NCBI GenBank assembly: GCA_029859485.1
Contig: JAOUDB010000073.1
Location: 1 to 9,287 of the forward strand
Length of the DNA stretch: 9,287 nt
Source: Desulfuromonadales bacterium
GTDB taxonomy: Bacteria > Desulfobacterota > Desulfuromonadia > Desulfuromonadales > BM103
Direction: 5' to 3'
A program made the position numbers and the translations under genes. A model generated the notes under the pieces. The model searched no databases, was not told where the DNA came from, and saw only the letters and a list, made by a program, of their open reading frames with translations. Of the stretch, positions 6,143 through 9,287 are shown one piece after another; position 1 is the stretch's first letter; every line of letters starts with the position of its first letter.

Positions 6143-7219
6143 TTGTCTGACATTTTTACAAATTTTCCCGCAGGACTACAGCTCTGGCCACAAGCACGAA
6201 TCAGGTCACGCAACCTGCATGAAGGTTATAATTTCTCCCTCCTGGAGAATTCTAGCGACACCTACCATTTTTCTGTCCTGGCCGGCCCTTCCCATGTACG
6301 CACAATCTTTGACGAATTTGCTGAGAACATGCCTGAAGAGGCTTTCTTCATCCTCGAGTTCTACACCACCGAACCTAACGCCAAAGAGACGGAGACACCG
6401 GCACCAACCATTCACTATTCGCCCTACATGCCAACGGTTGAGATCCTTGAGATCATCGCACCTTATTGGGACCGCCTGATGCATGATGGCTTTGTCGGTT
6501 TTGGCCTGGCCAACAATCGCTCCAGCCAGGAGATGTTTTATTCGGAGGAAAAAGTCCTGACCTTTTTCACCGACAACCATCTGCGGCTCACGAACCAGTT
6601 GGCCAAATCCAGGGTTCCCCATCGACCAGACCTGCTACTGCACACGGAGCTAGGCCACGACCACCTTTCACTCCTCTGCCTGGAGCGCGAGAACCTTCCC
6701 GAAGAGCTAAGGGGCTTCAGCGATCGCGATCTCGATTATGCCCACTTTTGTCGTGAGCTTATTGATCGACTCGAAATGTATCCGGTTGAAGAGAGCCTTT
6801 CCTTTTTCTTCTCGCGCAAAGAGCAAAAAATGATCGAAGAGATTCTCAGCCAGCATCCGGACTATGAAGAGTTTGCCGAGGATGATTTTGGCGCTCTCCT
6901 TCTCGACTGGAATGAATTTGTCCAGGAATGCTGCACCAACTTTGATGGCGACCTCTGGGAATACCGCATGGGACTGCAGCTGCGCGACATCCTCCACCAT
7001 GTTCTCTGCGCCTGCGAAGACCCCCTGAAAAGTCGCATTCTGGAAGTCCTCAAAGAGCCAGACGAAAAGTTTCGCCAGACCCTCATCGACAATCGCAAGC
7101 GACTGGATGGCCCGGGCACCAGTACCACTGAGGAACATTTCTGGTACAACGGCGTGATCCGCAATGCCGGCCACGAGCTGCGCCGCGACCTGATTCGCGA
7201 CGGCTGGTACAAACCTTAA
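6143..7219 (+). CDS. Uncharacterised acidic protein, 358 residues
   Basis: I do not recognise a family. Starting at the TTG with a ribosome site (MSDIFTNFPAGLQL...) the protein has 358 residues; the open frame extends 21 codons further to a TTG without a ribosome site. It is rich in Glu, Asp, Phe and Leu, with no signal peptide and no membrane segment, so it is probably cytosolic. Notable stretches are GFVGFGLANNRSSQEMFYSE in the first half, with the following LTFFTDN; a run of mostly helical, acidic sequence in the middle (EEILSQHPDYEEFAEDDFG); two adjacent Cys in VQECCTNFDG; LCACEDP; and a polar C-terminal part with TEEHFWYNGVIRNAGHELRR. No nucleotide-binding, metal or catalytic motif stands out. 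It runs in the same direction as mqnB, 73 nt ahead, with only 7-mer repeats between. Co-transcription is possible but a functional link to menaquinone is unproven. Coding is supported by length and by codon use like its neighbours. Confidence 0.8.
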   Translation: MSDIFTNFPAGLQLWPQARIRSRNLHEGYNFSLLENSSDTYHFSVLAGPSHVRTIFDEFAENMPEEAFFILEFYTTEPNAKETETPAPTIHYSPYMPTVEILEIIAPYWDRLMHDGFVGFGLANNRSSQEMFYSEEKVLTFFTDNHLRLTNQLAKSRVPHRPDLLLHTELGHDHLSLLCLERENLPEELRGFSDRDLDYAHFCRELIDRLEMYPVEESLSFFFSRKEQKMIEEILSQHPDYEEFAEDDFGALLLDWNEFVQECCTNFDGDLWEYRMGLQLRDILHHVLCACEDPLKSRILEVLKEPDEKFRQTLIDNRKRLDGPGTSTTEEHFWYNGVIRNAGHELRRDLIRDGWYKP

Positions 7220-7220
7220 C

Positions 7221-7290
7221 CGGAACGCGGAACGCGGGACGGGGAAAGTGAATTGCCTCGCACCACAAACCCCGCACCTCGCACCTGACC
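7221..7290. repeat. Two families of degenerate 7-bp tandem repeats
   Basis: Positions 7221-7248 are four consecutive 7-mers with consensus CGGRACG; the first two are identical. After 7 nt, positions 7256-7290 are five more 7-mers with consensus CCTCGCA (units 1 and 4 identical, unit 3 one change). The repeats fill the whole gap between the hypothetical gene stop (7219) and the mqnB ATG (7293), and no ribosome site is left in the usual place. The unit length matches that of the hairpin at 134-199, but the sequences differ. Confidence 0.8.
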
Positions 7291-7292
7291 TT

Positions 7293-8033
7293 ATGATCGC
7301 TCTCCTCGCAGCAGTCCCTGAAGAAACCAACCTGATCAGAGCCGCGCTTCATGATTTTGCGCAGGAATCCGTCAATGGTGTCACTTTGACCTCCGGCACC
7401 ATTTCAGGCAGGAAGATTACCCTGGCACACAGCGGCATCGGCAAAGCCGCGGCGGCCGCCACTGCCGTCAGCCTTTTGAGCAGCTGCCGCCCTGAAGCGC
7501 TGCTGCTGTTCGGTTGCGGCGGTGCCTATCTTGGGGCAGAGCTGACTTTGGGCGACCTGGCGCTTGCCAGTGGTGAAATCTTTGGCGATGAAGGCGTCGC
7601 AACCCCCGAAGGCTTCCGGGATCTTGCCGAGACAAGGCTGGCCATGCGCCGTACCCCTGAACAATTTTACAACAACTGGCCGGTTGACAATGAGCTGCAC
7701 GACTGGGCGCAACCTCTCCTGCAGGCCCACGCTACAGACAACAAGATAAAGCTGCGTAGCGGTCCTTTTGTCACCGTCTCCACCTGTACAGGATCGACTG
7801 TTGTTGCAACCGAAATCAAGCAGCGCACCAAGGGCCTCTGTGAAAACATGGAAGGAGCGGCGGTCGCTCTGGCCTGTCAGCAGCTCTCGACACCATTGCT
7901 TGAAGTCCGCGGCATCTCCAACTTGGTGGAAGACCGCGACACCAGCCGCTGGGACCTCCCTGCCGGCATGGCTGCTGCGCAACGCGCCATCTTTGAACTT
8001 CTCAAGTCCTGGCCGGATAAACACCCGCAATGA
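7293..8033 (+). CDS. mqnB: Futalosine hydrolase
   Basis: This 246-residue nucleosidase of the purine phosphorylase/MTAN fold cleaves hypoxanthine from futalosine to give dehypoxanthine futalosine in the futalosine route to menaquinone. Family features are the N-terminal MIALLAAVPEE, the SGIGKAAAA turn (47-55), GCGGAYLG (74-81), the substrate-binding ENMEGAAVA (184-192) and the RGISNLVEDRD block (206-216) with the catalytic-region acidic residue. The ATG at 7293 gives the standard family start, but no Shine-Dalgarno sequence precedes it because 7-mer repeats occupy the region. A GTG at 7248 would add 15 repeat-encoded residues. The last 4 nt overlap mqnD, which implies translational coupling. 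mqnA, mqnC and mqnE are not in the window. Confidence 0.92.
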   Translation: MIALLAAVPEETNLIRAALHDFAQESVNGVTLTSGTISGRKITLAHSGIGKAAAAATAVSLLSSCRPEALLLFGCGGAYLGAELTLGDLALASGEIFGDEGVATPEGFRDLAETRLAMRRTPEQFYNNWPVDNELHDWAQPLLQAHATDNKIKLRSGPFVTVSTCTGSTVVATEIKQRTKGLCENMEGAAVALACQQLSTPLLEVRGISNLVEDRDTSRWDLPAGMAAAQRAIFELLKSWPDKHPQ

Positions 8034-8863
8034 AGAGCTTAAGCCTGGGATATTCGCCCTGCCCCAATGATACCTATATCTTTTACGCCCTCACCCACAA
8101 CAAGGTTGCGATCCCTGGTCATACAATTGAACAGCGTCTGGAAGATGTCGAAACCCTCAATCAGCTGGCTCTCAACGAGCTGCTTGACCTGACAAAAATC
8201 TCCTACCACGCCCTGGGCCATTTACGAGATCGTTACGCCTTGCTGCACAGCGGTGGCGCGCTTGGACGCGGTTGCGGTCCGCTAGTCATTGCTCCAGGAT
8301 TGACAGACATGCAGTCTCTTCGCGGCAAACGGATCGCCGTGCCGGGCAAACTGACTACGGCCAACCTGCTGCTGCAGCTACATGGGTCGGGTTACGAGGA
8401 TCTGCTCATCCTGCCCTTCGACCAGATCATGAGCGCACTGCAAAGCGGCGCAGCAGACGCTGGAGTCATTATCCATGAATCGCGCTTTACCTATCAGCAG
8501 GCGGGCTTCCATGAGGTTCTGGATCTGGGAGCATGGTGGGAAGCTGACAGTGGTCTGCCGATACCCTTGGGGGGGATACTCGCCCGACGAGACCTGGGTG
8601 AAACAACAATCAGAATGGCCGATGACGCCATCCGAAGCAGCCTTGAATACGCCAGACTTCATCCGCAAGAACCGCGCAGCTACATCAAGGAACACGCCCA
8701 GGAACTTGAGAATGAGGTGATCGACGCGCACATCAATCTCTACGTCAATGATTTCTCGCTGAACCTGGGTGATGAAGGGGTCATGGCTGTAGAAACCCTT
8801 CTGGGTAGAGCGGAGTCTCGTGGGCTGATTCCGAAAAGCAACAAACCCCTCTTTCTGATTTAA
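8030..8863 (+). CDS. mqnD: 1,4-dihydroxy-6-naphthoate synthase
   Basis: This 277-residue protein of the MqnA/MqnD periplasmic-binding-protein-like fold converts cyclic dehypoxanthine futalosine to 1,4-dihydroxy-6-naphthoate in the futalosine menaquinone pathway. Diagnostic segments are GYSPCPNDTYIFYAL (7-21), DLTKISYHALG (53-63), GRGCGPLV (79-86), GKLTTANLLL (106-115) and IIHESRFTY (147-155). The last contains H149, at the position of the catalytic His of characterised MqnD. Length fits the family (about 270-290). The start ATG overlaps the mqnB stop as ATGA. The protein lacks a signal peptide, consistent with a cytosolic enzyme rather than a binding protein. Confidence 0.95.
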   Translation: MKSLSLGYSPCPNDTYIFYALTHNKVAIPGHTIEQRLEDVETLNQLALNELLDLTKISYHALGHLRDRYALLHSGGALGRGCGPLVIAPGLTDMQSLRGKRIAVPGKLTTANLLLQLHGSGYEDLLILPFDQIMSALQSGAADAGVIIHESRFTYQQAGFHEVLDLGAWWEADSGLPIPLGGILARRDLGETTIRMADDAIRSSLEYARLHPQEPRSYIKEHAQELENEVIDAHINLYVNDFSLNLGDEGVMAVETLLGRAESRGLIPKSNKPLFLI

Positions 8864-8903
8864 AGACAAGTTCCGTAAAAAAAACACTTCCTCAATCACG
8901 AAC

Positions 8904-8926
8904 GGGGACACAATCTGTGTGTCCCC
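8904..8926. repeat. REP-like palindrome after mqnD
   Basis: GGGGACACA (8904-8912) and TGTGTCCCC (8918-8926) form a perfect 9-bp stem with a 5-nt loop. No T-run follows, so it is not a standard terminator. GGGGACA...TGTCCCC palindromes resemble the REP-type elements scattered in many bacterial genomes; that it belongs to such a family here is inference from one copy. Confidence 0.5.
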
Positions 8927-9011
8927 ATATCAAGTCTCAAAAAAGGAGTAACAAATTAACGTTCTGATGCCCGCTCTTCATTTCAGACCACAGAAACAAG
9001 ACTAAAACCTG

Positions 9012-9043
9012 AAGGGGCGTGGATCATGTGATCCACGCCCCTT
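9012..9043 (+). terminator. Rho-independent terminator between mqnD and serA
   Basis: Arms 9012-9025 and 9030-9043 form a perfect 14-bp GC-rich stem with a 4-nt loop, followed on the plus strand by the end of a T run (9042-9046). It lies about 150 nt past mqnD and 39 nt past the serA stop, so it could stop both converging transcripts; the U-run is weaker on the minus side. Confidence 0.85.
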
Positions 9044-9081
9044 TTTCAGTACTCTTCGCAGGAGGCTCTGCATGCATTAAC

Positions 9082-9287
9082 TTATCGCTTCAAGTAAACC
9101 GCTTTTACAAAACGCGCACCTATCGCTTCACTCAATTTAGCCAGAGTCTCCTCACCAACTGGAGAATCGACCGAGAGGACAACCATGGCCTCCCCACCCT
9201 TGATTCGACGGCCCAGGTTCATGGCGCCGATATTGACTTGGGCCTCTCCAAGAATGGTACCGATTTTGCCAATCAGTCCCGGGCGAT
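9082..9287 (-). CDS. serA: D-3-phosphoglycerate dehydrogenase, C-terminal ACT domain (partial)
   Basis: The frame is open from the window edge to TAA at 9082-9084, giving 67 residues of C-terminus. It begins RPGLIGKIGTILGEAQVNIG and continues with AMNLGRR, GGEAMVVLSVDSPV and a closing VKAVYLKR. This is the usual C-terminal ACT domain of bacterial SerA, which binds serine in feedback-regulated forms. SerA oxidises 3-phosphoglycerate in the first committed step of serine synthesis. The RPGLIGKIG start and the IGAMNLGR segment are characteristic. The dehydrogenase domains lie outside the window, so a related ACT-domain hydroxyacid dehydrogenase is a small possibility. Confidence 0.85.
   Translation of the reverse strand, partial: RPGLIGKIGTILGEAQVNIGAMNLGRRIKGGEAMVVLSVDSPVGEETLAKLSEAIGARFVKAVYLKR

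Noticed and set aside
6707..7330. Minus-strand frame of 207 codons opposite the hypothetical gene
   Set aside because: It crosses the 7-mer repeats and two plus-strand genes; the plus-strand frame has a ribosome site and fits the gene order.
8938..8957. AAAAAAGGAG as a ribosome site for a small gene
   Set aside because: No start codon at suitable distance; the next ATG opens only about a dozen codons.

Overview
The window reads as chromosomal DNA of a strictly respiring anaerobe of the Desulfuromonadales type (Geobacter, Desulfuromonas or Pelobacter relatives). This rests on gene content: an acyl-CoA carboxylase and a methylmalonyl-CoA mutase start near a dedicated regulator, two genes of the futalosine menaquinone pathway, and an intergenic style rich in 7-bp repeats and GC-rich hairpin terminators. 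The assignment is inference; no rRNA or other phylogenetic marker is present.

Left part (1-5942, all minus strand). Transcription runs from right to left. A promoter at about 5870-5898 drives a carboxyltransferase gene (3987-5711), followed after 58 nt by an unusually long biotin carboxylase/biotin carrier fusion (1055-3928). A perfect 18-bp hairpin (976-1015) closes this operon. Next come the promoter (819-847) and gene (211-771) of an XRE/cupin regulator. After a 7-mer-repeat hairpin follow the first 32 codons of a probable methylmalonyl-CoA mutase (1-98, cut by the window edge). Together this looks like a propionyl-CoA to methylmalonyl-CoA to succinyl-CoA module with its own regulator.

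The strongest regulatory signal is that the regulator promoter and the carboxylase promoter share three sequence blocks at identical spacing: an upstream element, TTGACA, and a 17-mer (TAAAACCYTATTCTATT) just after the -10 box. The simplest reading is autoregulation plus control of the carboxylase operon by the same protein.

Right part (5943-9287). On the plus strand lie a conserved-looking acidic protein of unknown function (6143-7219), then mqnB (futalosine hydrolase) and mqnD (1,4-dihydroxy-6-naphthoate synthase), which overlap by 4 nt. A 70-bp stretch of two families of 7-bp repeats sits directly before mqnB and makes its translation start ambiguous. After mqnD come a REP-like palindrome and a strong hairpin terminator. 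The latter separates mqnD from the convergent 3' end of serA (ACT domain, minus strand, cut by the window edge). No mobile element, CRISPR array, tRNA or rRNA was seen.
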